Assembly (NCBI GenBank): GCA_964396375.1
Contig: CAYNEY010000013.1
Span: 1-64,000 of the forward strand
Length of the DNA: 64,000 nt
Direction: 5' to 3'
Source: FEN-1139 sp964396375
Lineage (GTDB): Bacteria > Myxococcota_A > Polyangia > Polyangiales > Polyangiaceae
Each line of letters starts with the position of its first letter. Positions within the stretch are counted from its first letter, which is position 1. Of this stretch, positions 54,482 through 62,283 are shown in pieces. The notes under the pieces were generated by a model. It was not told where the DNA came from, made no database searches, and saw only the letters and a list, made by a program, of their open reading frames with translations. Both the position numbers and the translations under genes were made by a program.

Positions 54482-55198
54482 CTAGAATTTCGGGATGTGA
54501 AGCGTCTTCGAGATCATCGCGCAGCCGCTCACAACATACACGAACACGAGCGGATGCAGGGTGAGACCCAGAAGGTCAACACTGCCCCACGGGATTTCAG
54601 TACCGATGCTGTCCCGTGCCAAGAGCACTGCCCACAAGCCGACAAGGAGCACACTGCTTGGGATCGGGGTTCCCTCGAAGTAGCGCACTTTGCCTGAACT
54701 GTCGGACAGGTCTGCAGAGGTAACGTTATAACGAGCAAGGCGGCTCAACCCTGCCGCCACGAAGAACAACAGCGCCGCGGCATCCCAGCCGCCGTCCAGG
54801 CCGAGCGCAAAGCCCAGAACGGCAGGGGCCACTCCGAAAGAGATCAGATCGGCAAGGGAGTCGAGCTGGGCACCAAGAGCGCTCTGACGCTTGCGCCAAC
54901 GTGCTACCCAGCCATCCAGATAGTCAAACGCGCCAGCCACCGGCAGCAGCACGATTGCTAGCCACACGAGACTCCGGTCGCCATGGGTTAGGTAGCGCAG
55001 CACCGCCAGGATCGCTCCCATCCCCGCACAGCCATTGGCGAGGGTGATCACGTCCGCCAGCGCAAAATCCCGAATCATCGAGAAGTGCCGAGGCTTCTGC
55101 GGGGGAAAGGGCACGGTAGGCAAGGCGGAGGCACGGTACGCAAGCGGGGACGCCTCGGCCAGCGATTTCGCAACCTGTTGAGCGGCCCGCGGGCCCAT
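54482..55198 (-). CDS. pssA: CDP-diacylglycerol-serine O-phosphatidyltransferase
   Basis: The 238-residue membrane protein carries the CDP-alcohol phosphotransferase motif, DGxxAR-x8-GxxxD-x3-D, as DGWVARWRKRQSALGAQLDSLAD, with six to seven hydrophobic segments. LADVITLANGCAGMGAILAV and YFEGTPIPSS are typical of PssA, which makes phosphatidylserine. The first 40 residues before MIRDFAL are not family-like, so ATG 55078 is an alternative start. It lies 24 bp after the methyltransferase gene. Confidence 0.88.
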   Translation of the reverse strand: MGPRAAQQVAKSLAEASPLAYRASALPTVPFPPQKPRHFSMIRDFALADVITLANGCAGMGAILAVLRYLTHGDRSLVWLAIVLLPVAGAFDYLDGWVARWRKRQSALGAQLDSLADLISFGVAPAVLGFALGLDGGWDAAALLFFVAAGLSRLARYNVTSADLSDSSGKVRYFEGTPIPSSVLLVGLWAVLLARDSIGTEIPWGSVDLLGLTLHPLVFVYVVSGCAMISKTLHIPKF

Positions 55199-55222
55199 CT
55201 GTCAGCTGGGGACCAGCCTGAG

Positions 55223-55960
55223 CTACGGGTACCACTCGATGAGGCAAAGCCCCTTCTCCGTTGGCACCTCCTCGACGACCAGGTTGGGCCAACGTAGCTT
55301 CCAGCGGCTGATGACGGCACGCTCATCCTTCCGCGCGGCGTCATCGAGCACGATCAGAGCCCCGGCACGAAGAGCGTCAACGAGGATTGGCAGTGCCGGA
55401 TAACGCGTCTCCGGCCGCCGCTGATGCGCCTGGGGCGGACCATCCACGAACAGAAGGTCGATACCACGGAGATCCGCCAACGCTGAGGGTGCGTAGTACG
55501 AATGCACCACACCCTCTAGCTCCGTTGGCATGAGTGGCGCGGTTCGCACTTCACAGAATGCACCCAGTCCGTGGCTTGCCACGCGACGCCGCGTACGCTC
55601 GGCATAATCCCGATCGTGGTCGAGCGACACCAGCCTTCCTCCCTCCCCAACCCGCTCCAGCGCGTAACCGATCACCAGGGTAGAAACACCGCTGCCCAGT
55701 TCAACGACCAGGCGAGGACGGCGCGTGACGATCTCGAAGAAGAGAGCCGCCGCAAGGTCGGGGGAGATGGCCCAATTGCGCATCTGAGGCAACGGAAGTC
55801 GTGGCCGCATGGCCGCGGCCAGGGAGATCAGCGCCTCGGTCTGGCATGCATCACTCCCGAGTCGGCGGCGAAGGCAACGAACTTCATGCCGTAGCCAGAG
55901 CCACATGAAAAACACGCCCGCGAGAACCAGCAGACCGATGAACCACACTTCGTACCGCAT
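55223..55960 (-). CDS. Membrane-anchored class I SAM methyltransferase
   Basis: The 245-residue protein has one N-terminal membrane segment (about 6-25) and a Methyltransf_24-type domain. The SAM motif reads LVVELGSGVSTLVIGYAL, followed by VSLDHDRDY and IDLLFVDGPP. LIVLDDAARKDER resembles the catechol O-methyltransferase-like fold. The substrate is unknown. It is upstream of pssA on the same strand. Confidence 0.83.
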   Translation of the reverse strand: MRYEVWFIGLLVLAGVFFMWLWLRHEVRCLRRRLGSDACQTEALISLAAAMRPRLPLPQMRNWAISPDLAAALFFEIVTRRPRLVVELGSGVSTLVIGYALERVGEGGRLVSLDHDRDYAERTRRRVASHGLGAFCEVRTAPLMPTELEGVVHSYYAPSALADLRGIDLLFVDGPPQAHQRRPETRYPALPILVDALRAGALIVLDDAARKDERAVISRWKLRWPNLVVEEVPTEKGLCLIEWYP

Positions 55961-56020
55961 GGTTCCGCGTTAGCACGGTCTCATCTCTGGTCGGTCAACG
56001 CAGTCTCGTGCCATCGACAC

Positions 56021-56089
56021 GTCACCATGTCGTCACCGACAGGTCACCGTGTCACCTCCTCAGCATCGACAACTCTCACAACCGTCACC
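56021..56089 (+). repeat. GTCACC direct repeats with 11-bp phasing
   Basis: GTCACC occurs at 56021, 56032, 56043, 56051 and 56084. The first three are exactly 11 bp apart, about one helical turn. The array is upstream of the glycosyltransferase-like gene (start 56134). It may be a regulator binding array. Confidence 0.6.
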
Positions 56090-56133
56090 CCCGTCTCACC
56101 AAGACGCCATCGGGGTTTTCTAGCCTGAGCACT

Positions 56134-57021
56134 ATGGGAAATCACTTGGCTCACCTGCTGTTCAAGCTTGAGTGCCACCTCAATGCCTCAGCCACTCCCT
56201 CCACCACTCCCGTCGACTTCCACCTGGTGCAGCACTCGTCAACGGCTCGCCACAGCTATCCACTCTTGGTTATCATCACCACCCATCGGCGTGCGCTTCC
56301 GTGCACCCGGCTGCTTCATCAGCTCCGTGAGGCTCTCGATTTTGCGCACCGCGACGCCCACGTGGTGGTCATCAATGATCCTTCCACCCAGGAATACGCG
56401 GTCGTCAGGCGCACTTTGGGCAGTCATTTCCCTCGAGGGCACGAGTTCTTCGAGGCCGGCCGCTTCCTCGGCAAGAGGGGTTTCTGGGCCGTTCACCAGT
56501 ACGCCTTTGACCTCGTGCGCCTGTACCGTCCGGGCTCGGTGCTATTCCTTCAGGACGATGTGGAGTTGGCGCCCCGCTTCTTCGAGCGACTAGACAATGC
56601 ATGGGCTGACGTCAAAGATCCTCGCAAATCCGCCTTGTATTTATGTGCGATGGACAATGACGAGGCAGATGGTCGCTGGATCCGATTCCGGCGGAACCAG
56701 GTCAGCGAGCGAGTGAACGAGACCCGCTGGCTCGATCTGCAGGGATTCTACGCTGTGCCACGCTTCTTCGAGCTACTTCACCACAGAGTGTTCCCTGTTC
56801 CACTCTCGCGCTGGGCCACAGATCCCGCAAAGAGCAGCGGGGTTGGGGAGCAGCTCACCCGCCGCCTATTCGGCAGGGGTAGCATCTACCAGGTGCGTCA
56901 CACTCTCCTCTTTCATGGGGGATCACCGAGCCTGATGAATCCCGAAGCACGAAGAGCCAGCCCCTTCGACAACCGTCCGTCTTTCCACACAGCACTGTCC
57001 GCACAAGCCAAATCAGCCTGA
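56134..57021 (+). CDS. Glycosyltransferase-like protein (GT-A type)
   Basis: From ATG 56134 the product is 295 residues. YPLLVIITTHRRALPCTRLLHQL begins a nucleotide-sugar-binding fold, and VLFLQDDVELAPRFFERLDNAW contains the DxD-like acidic motif. RWLDLQGFYAVPRFFELLHHR resembles glycosyltransferase acceptor regions. The donor and acceptor are unknown. No good SD is visible. The frame opens at 56008, within the repeat array. Confidence 0.65.
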   Translation: MGNHLAHLLFKLECHLNASATPSTTPVDFHLVQHSSTARHSYPLLVIITTHRRALPCTRLLHQLREALDFAHRDAHVVVINDPSTQEYAVVRRTLGSHFPRGHEFFEAGRFLGKRGFWAVHQYAFDLVRLYRPGSVLFLQDDVELAPRFFERLDNAWADVKDPRKSALYLCAMDNDEADGRWIRFRRNQVSERVNETRWLDLQGFYAVPRFFELLHHRVFPVPLSRWATDPAKSSGVGEQLTRRLFGRGSIYQVRHTLLFHGGSPSLMNPEARRASPFDNRPSFHTALSAQAKSA

Positions 57022-57058
57022 GACTGGGCCTTTCGTCTCGGCTTGCTCGACTGGCAAT

Positions 57059-57099
57059 CTCCGTGGTCTACTGAGTCCCGTCCCCTCCGGGACACGGAG
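57059..57099 (+). promoter_or_regulatory. Hairpin masking the cotH ribosome binding site
   Basis: CTCCGT (57059-57064) pairs with ACGGAG (57094-57099). Inside it GTCCCG (57075-57080) pairs with CGGGAC (57088-57093). GGAG at 57096-57099 is the SD, 8 nt before the cotH ATG, so the outer stem hides it. This suggests translational control. Confidence 0.5.
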
Positions 57100-57107
57100 A
57101 CTGCCTG

Positions 57108-58466
57108 ATGCCATCCCCTCTACTGCCAACTCCGCTGGTTGCTGCTGGTCTCTGGCTCACCTTGGCCTGTAGCTCGACCGACGATACCTCCGCGGACGAC
57201 CCCGGCGGACTCGGTGGCGGTCCCATGTCGACCAGCCAAGGGGGTGCGACCGCCGCTGGAGGCCAGTCGAATCTGGAAGATCTGGCGGAGAAGGGCCTCT
57301 GCCGAATCCGGGCCGCCTGTCCGGAGGAGGTGGTGGACGAGCCCAAGCTGCTCTGCGAATTCGAGGTGCGTGATTCCGCGGACACCCTCGTCTATTCGGC
57401 CTCTGCCGGCATCGAGATCCGCGGACGTTCCAGTCAAGAGTTTCCGAAGAAGAACTACGGTCTCGAGCTTCGCACCAGCGATGGCGCAGACAATCCGACC
57501 AATCTGCTCGGGTTGGGAAGGGATGCAGACTGGATCCTGGATGGGGCCTGGGCCGATCGGTCCTTCATGCGCAATCGGCTGGCCTTTGGGCTCTACCGGG
57601 ACATCGGAGCCCCCCGGTGGGCTCCCCAAGCACGCTACTGCGAGTTTACTCTGAACAGCGAGCCCCAAGGGATCTACGTACTGCTCGAGAGCATCAAACG
57701 AGACGATGACCGAGTTGCTCTACCTCTGGACGACGGTAGCGGCAGCACCTTTCTCGTCAAGCAGGATGACCAAGGTGACCTCGATCTCGCCATCAGCTCC
57801 GCCTCTGGTGGTGACACCTGGCAGCTCGTCTATCCGCGAGACCAAGAGGCGACCCCGACTCAGAGGCAGGCCGCTCAGCGCTTTCTGGATCAGCTCGGCG
57901 CAGCACTAACCAACGGTAATTCGACAGAGCTTGGTCACATTCTGGATCCTGCGGCCATGGCCGATTGGCTCCTGCTCGAAGAGTTCAGCCGAAACATCGA
58001 TGGATTCAATCTCAGCCTGTTCTTCGCCCGTGTGAACGGAGGACTGGCCTTTGCAATTCCCTGGGACCTCGATCTCAGTTTTGGTCAACCCACAATCCGC
58101 AACGGAACGAACGAGTCTCCGGAAGGCTGGATCGTGAACCGCACGCCTCTTCTCCGAGGGCTCTCTGCCAACGACGATATCCGCAGCCGTCTCGGCCCCC
58201 GCTGGCGTGAGCTGCGCGCTCTCCACTTCTCGAACCAAGCCATCACCGCGCGACTCGACGGCTACGCTGCCATCCTCGACCCTGCGGCACTCGCCCTCAA
58301 TTTCAGCCTGTTCCCCATCCAAGACGTGGACTTCTCCGTGGTCTACCCCCCATACACCTTCTACGACGTGACCAGCCACGCCGAGGAGATGACCCACCTC
58401 CGTACCTGGATCGACCAGCGCTTGGCTTGGCTCGACGCCAACATCGACCTTTACCCAACCGAATAG
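57108..58466 (+). CDS. CotH-family protein kinase-like lipoprotein
   Basis: The 452-residue product has a lipoprotein-like signal (LTLAC, Cys21), a Gly/Ser-rich linker and a CotH domain. The domain shows IEIRGRSSQEFPKKNYGLEL, ADWILDGAWADRSFMRNRLAF, GIYVLLESIKRDDDRVAL and FAIPWDLDLSFGQP. CotH kinases of spore coats phosphorylate proteins; exported relatives occur in myxobacteria and Polyangia. The target is unknown. An RBS-masking hairpin lies just upstream. Confidence 0.85.
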   Translation: MPSPLLPTPLVAAGLWLTLACSSTDDTSADDPGGLGGGPMSTSQGGATAAGGQSNLEDLAEKGLCRIRAACPEEVVDEPKLLCEFEVRDSADTLVYSASAGIEIRGRSSQEFPKKNYGLELRTSDGADNPTNLLGLGRDADWILDGAWADRSFMRNRLAFGLYRDIGAPRWAPQARYCEFTLNSEPQGIYVLLESIKRDDDRVALPLDDGSGSTFLVKQDDQGDLDLAISSASGGDTWQLVYPRDQEATPTQRQAAQRFLDQLGAALTNGNSTELGHILDPAAMADWLLLEEFSRNIDGFNLSLFFARVNGGLAFAIPWDLDLSFGQPTIRNGTNESPEGWIVNRTPLLRGLSANDDIRSRLGPRWRELRALHFSNQAITARLDGYAAILDPAALALNFSLFPIQDVDFSVVYPPYTFYDVTSHAEEMTHLRTWIDQRLAWLDANIDLYPTE

Positions 58467-58645
58467 TCTCTTTTATTCTCTTGCTACAGGCGTTCTCCGC
58501 GCCAAAGTCGTGGTTGGTGACTCTTGTCGCGGTCTCAGAGGCGCCGGCCGTGCCGCGTGCAAGCGGGGGGGATCGCGGGATCTCGATGGTCACTCCCACA
58601 GCGGCTTTGATGTCGTCTACCGTGCCTGGTTACCGTCGTGCATAG

Positions 58646-58687
58646 ACCACCGCCCCAGCCCGCGAAGGAGTGGGCTGGGGCGGTGGT
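58646..58687. terminator. Strong hairpin between convergent cotH and amtB
   Basis: A perfect 16-bp stem (58646-58661 with 58672-58687) closes a 10-nt loop. It stands between two convergent genes and could stop transcription from both sides. Neither strand has a U-tract after it, so it may rely on Rho or act as an RNA end stabiliser. Confidence 0.55.
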
Positions 58688-58715
58688 GCTTCGCTTCAGG
58701 ATCCTCCTATTCCAC

Positions 58716-60200
58716 TCACGATGACTTGAACTCGGGGTACGCCTCCATGCCGTGCTCGCCGATGTCCAGACCTTCCACCTCTTCCTCTTCCGACACACGA
58801 ACTCCCATCGTCAGCTTGATTAGGTACCAGAACCCGAGGCTGAGTCCGAACGTCACGACCGCGACCAGACCGACTCCGAGCAATTGCGGGGTGAGTTGCT
58901 CCGCTCCACCGCCGAAAAATAGACCCTTTTTCACGACCGCCGCCGAGGGCGCAACACTTGGGTCACCGAACAACCCCACGGCGATGGTGCCGAAGACACC
59001 GTTGACGAGGTGAACCGACAACGCGCCCACCGGATCATCGAGCTTGCGACGGTCGAAGAATAGCACCGCTAGCACGACGATGATACCAGCCACCGCACCG
59101 ATGATGAGCGCGCTCGCAACGCTCACGAAGGCACAGGGAGCAGTGATCGCCACTAGCCCAGCGAGCGTACCATTGACGATCATACTGAGATCGGGCTTAC
59201 CAAGCAAGAGCCAGGCGGCCGCTGCGGCCGTGATCGTGGCCGCTGCGGCTGCCACGTTGGTCGTGACGGCGATGTGCGCGATGGAAGCACCATCTGCCGC
59301 CATGGTACTGCCCGGATTGAAGCCAAACCAGCCGAACCAAAGCACCAGGCCACCGAGTGTCACCGAACTCATGTTGTGCCCAGGGATCGGGATGATTCTG
59401 TTGTCTGCATGGTATTTTCCGCGCCGCGGCCCAAGCACGATGATACCGGCGAGGGCGGCCCAACCACCTACACTGTGCACCACCGTCGAGCCGGCGAAGT
59501 CCAGCATGCCCTTGCTGCCGAGCAAGCCACCACCCCACACCAAATGGCCTACGACAGGATAGATGATGGCGGTGAGGAGCAGAGAGAAGACCAAGAATGA
59601 CCCGAACTTGATGCGCTCGGCGACGGCGCCCGAGACGATAGTGGCTGCCGTGCCGCAGAACACGAGTTGAAAGAAGAACTTCGCCCACAGCGGGACCGTT
59701 GCCCAGCTGATCGACCCGTAGACTCCCTGGTAGGCGTCACCCGAGGCGGGGCTATTGTCGAGACCACTCACCATGAAGAGCCCCTCCGTGCCGAAAAATG
59801 GGTTTCCGCTGCCGAACATCAACCCCCAGCCAATCACCAAGAACCCTAGTGTCGAGATGGCGAAGACAATGAAGTTTTTGGTCAGAATGTTCACGCAGTT
59901 CTTGGCCCGCGCCAGACCCGACTCAACCATCGCGAAGCCCAGATTCATGAAGAAGACGAGAAAGGCTGCGACCATCACCCAGATGGTGTCGATCGATACC
60001 TTCAGATTCGCCGTTGCCTCACTGGCCTGCTTGGCCACGGCCAGCGCTTGCTCGAGGCTCGTGGTCGCGGGCTCGGGACTCGCCCCGAGGGCCGTTGATG
60101 CCAGCAGGGTGGTAACACCGAGCATCGACGAGAGGGCAAGGCCTGCCAAGATGGGTCGCTTCGGTCGAAGTGGACTTGGTGAAGTTCTTGATGCGTCCAT
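58716..60200 (-). CDS. amtB: Ammonium transporter Amt
   Basis: From ATG 60200 the product is 494 residues, with a signal-like first hydrophobic segment and eleven further membrane segments. Conserved Amt text includes FFMNLGFAMVESGLARAKN, DFAGSTVVHSVGGWAALAG (first pore His), GWFGFNPGS and VHLVNGVFGTIAVGLF (second pore His). The cytosolic tail RVSEEEEVEGLDIGEHGMEAYPEF is the PII-contact tail of Amt proteins. No glnK is adjacent. The GAGGAG just before ATG 60200 is too close, so GTG 60245 is an alternative start. Confidence 0.93.
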   Translation of the reverse strand: MDASRTSPSPLRPKRPILAGLALSSMLGVTTLLASTALGASPEPATTSLEQALAVAKQASEATANLKVSIDTIWVMVAAFLVFFMNLGFAMVESGLARAKNCVNILTKNFIVFAISTLGFLVIGWGLMFGSGNPFFGTEGLFMVSGLDNSPASGDAYQGVYGSISWATVPLWAKFFFQLVFCGTAATIVSGAVAERIKFGSFLVFSLLLTAIIYPVVGHLVWGGGLLGSKGMLDFAGSTVVHSVGGWAALAGIIVLGPRRGKYHADNRIIPIPGHNMSSVTLGGLVLWFGWFGFNPGSTMAADGASIAHIAVTTNVAAAAATITAAAAAWLLLGKPDLSMIVNGTLAGLVAITAPCAFVSVASALIIGAVAGIIVVLAVLFFDRRKLDDPVGALSVHLVNGVFGTIAVGLFGDPSVAPSAAVVKKGLFFGGGAEQLTPQLLGVGLVAVVTFGLSLGFWYLIKLTMGVRVSEEEEVEGLDIGEHGMEAYPEFKSS

Positions 60201-60414
60201 GCTCCTCGAATACGGTGTGCCGGATGTCCAGCGGGTTTCACTCACCTTTCCACCGGACACGCCCACGACTTTTCGGACCGAGCCCTGGGCAAGCACAAGC
60301 TGTGCTGGCTCCCCGACCGCAGTCGGCTCACCTCACTTGCCTTCCAGCTTCTTCGGTGCAGCAGCGACCAAGCAGGCACATCCACGCCGATCGGACACGC
60401 GGCAGAGTTGGCTT

Positions 60415-61197
60415 TTAGGCGCCGCGCGCGGAACCATCTACGGCACTCACCACCGCGAGTTCGATCTGCATTCGTCGAGCGCCCACCGGACGAGTCCCAT
60501 CAAGCTCCAGAAGGTCGAACGTGTCTTTGACCCGCAGCCCCTGAGTGCGTATTCTACAATCGACGATAGTGACACTTTCGGCGTACAGGGCTTCAGTGAC
60601 GACCGCCAACAACCCAGGTCGATCGTTGCTCTCCAGTTCGAGTGTCAACCAGGGCGCATCGTAGGGTTCGAAGAAGCGCACGCTGGTCTCGCTCTGTCCG
60701 GGCGATAGTTCGCGAGGCCACCCTTGACGCACCCGGCTGGCGCGTCCCTGCGGTCGGAGCTCCTCGAGACTGCGGAGGACCGCTTCGACGTCAGAATACC
60801 CCAAGGGCCGAGGGTGCTCACGGAGATCGCCGCGCACCCAGAAGAAGTCAACCGCCTCCAGTGTGCCGGCATCACATCGGCGGGTGTAGGCGTCAGCTCG
60901 GGTGATGTCGCAGTCCTCCAGCATCAAAGCCGCACTGATAGCGGCCAGGAGCCCAGGGGCATCGGGTGCGACCACGCAGAGTCCTGGTCCGAAGGCGTGC
61001 GCGCTCGAGAAGAGGTCAGCGTGGATGGGGCTGTTCCCTCGTGCCTGTACGATCCGCGCGTGCTGCCTAATCGTCGCGGCTCCGAACTCGGACCGATACC
61101 GACGCGGCATGCTGGCTGCGAACTTCTCCACAGCAAAGGACGTGAGGTCATCGCCTGGACGGGCATCAGGGTGGTCTGAGTGTGCGCGCACGACCAT
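60415..61197 (-). CDS. ACT-domain protein resembling the GlnD C-terminus
   Basis: The 260-residue protein opens with a helical region (MPRRYRSEFGAATIRQHARIV) like the segment before the GlnD ACT domains. Two ACT domains follow: APDAPGLLAAISAALMLEDCDITRADAYTRR near 77-107 and ESNDRPGLLAVVTEALYAESVTIVDCRIRTQG near 193-225. No nucleotidyltransferase or HD domain is present. GlnD ACT domains sense glutamine, and this gene lies upstream of amtB on the same strand, so a nitrogen-sensing role is plausible. The effector is not known. Confidence 0.72.
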   Translation of the reverse strand: MVVRAHSDHPDARPGDDLTSFAVEKFAASMPRRYRSEFGAATIRQHARIVQARGNSPIHADLFSSAHAFGPGLCVVAPDAPGLLAAISAALMLEDCDITRADAYTRRCDAGTLEAVDFFWVRGDLREHPRPLGYSDVEAVLRSLEELRPQGRASRVRQGWPRELSPGQSETSVRFFEPYDAPWLTLELESNDRPGLLAVVTEALYAESVTIVDCRIRTQGLRVKDTFDLLELDGTRPVGARRMQIELAVVSAVDGSARGA

Positions 61198-61404
61198 GAC
61201 GTGGTTCCTCCCGACACGCTAGGCTCCGCATTCAGAGCCGTTTGGCCTGGATTCGATTCAAGGATCACGGTTGTCAGTGATCGCCAGGTCTCCGCCAGGT
61301 TTCGGCACCGTGATCTCGCTTGGCCGGACTCGCACTACCCCCCGCATCCCACCCCGCCAGGAGATCGGGTGGACAGACGTGGAGACCCTGGCGATAATGC
61401 GCCG

Positions 61405-62226
61405 ATGTCAGCAGGTGGTCCTGAGTACGGCGGATACGGCGGATACGGCGGATACGGCGGATACGGTGGGGCGCCGGGCGGTGCACCAGGGGGTGGCCAC
61501 CACAACCAGCCTCCTCCCCCCCCACTTCGTGACACTCCGTGGTCACCAGCTGATGCCATCAAGTTCGGCGTGGACGCGCTCCGCCGGGACTACGTTGGCA
61601 TCGCTGTGCCAATCGTGGTGGCCAGCGTGGTTCTGATCGCCATTTCCGCGGTGGTTGGCCTGGTGATGGGCATCGTGCAGGGCTTCCTCGTGAACGTGTT
61701 CGCCAACTCCGGGCTGGTAGGTGGACTGTTCACAGCTCTGCTCGAGGTTGCAACGCGCATCCTCAGCCAAGCGGTCAGTATGGTGCTTCAGGCCTTCGTG
61801 CTAGGCGGTCTGATCGACTTCGCACTTCAGGTTGTACGCGGGGGGCGGCCACCTCTCGAGACGGTGTTTCAGGGGGGGCGTTTCTTCGTTCCGATGCTCA
61901 TCGGCCAACTGCTGGTCAGTCTGGTGGTGTTCGTGGGCTTCCTGCTTCTGATCGTTCCAGGCCTAGTCGCTGCTTTGGGCCTTTTGTTCTGGTCCTACGT
62001 GATCGTCGACAAGAACCTGGGTCCGGTCGAGGCGCTTCGCGTGAGCTGGCAGCTCACAACGGGACACAAATCCAACCTGTTCGTGTTCGGCCTGCTGGCG
62101 GTGTTGGTGTGCCTGGCGGGATTGATGGCTTGTTGCGTTGGGGTGCTGGCCGGCTCCGCGCCGGTTCTCACACTGGCTTCTGCCTGGATCTACGCCCGAC
62201 TCAACGGTGAGACTCCTCGTCTCTAG
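61405..62226 (+). CDS. Multi-pass membrane protein with Gly/Tyr-rich N-terminus
   Basis: From ATG 61405 the product is 273 residues. The first 50 residues are low-complexity (five YGG units, then APGG and a Pro run). About six membrane segments follow (80-265), with PGLVAALGLLFWSYVIVDKNLGPVEALRVSWQLTTGHKSNLF in the second half, resembling DUF975/YciC-type integral membrane proteins. Function is unknown. The frame reaches 61180 but the extension is not family-like. It is 58 bp upstream of the sctV/flhA gene. Confidence 0.7.
   Translation: MSAGGPEYGGYGGYGGYGGYGGAPGGAPGGGHHNQPPPPPLRDTPWSPADAIKFGVDALRRDYVGIAVPIVVASVVLIAISAVVGLVMGIVQGFLVNVFANSGLVGGLFTALLEVATRILSQAVSMVLQAFVLGGLIDFALQVVRGGRPPLETVFQGGRFFVPMLIGQLLVSLVVFVGFLLLIVPGLVAALGLLFWSYVIVDKNLGPVEALRVSWQLTTGHKSNLFVFGLLAVLVCLAGLMACCVGVLAGSAPVLTLASAWIYARLNGETPRL
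61426..61470 (+). repeat. 9-bp tandem repeat (TACGGCGGA)
   Basis: Four exact copies of TACGGCGGA and a fifth variant, TACGGTGGG, encode the YGG run at the N-terminus of the membrane protein. It is a coding microsatellite, prone to copy-number change. Confidence 0.9.
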
Positions 62227-62283
62227 CCAGACCGAACGGCAGGCTTGAACTGGGTTACGGGGACCACTAAGGTCGTGACCACC

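Noticed and set aside
58510..59013. Plus-strand open frames over the cotH-amtB spacer
   Set aside because: They run through the hairpin and antisense to amtB with Ser/Arg/Pro-rich shadow composition and no SD.
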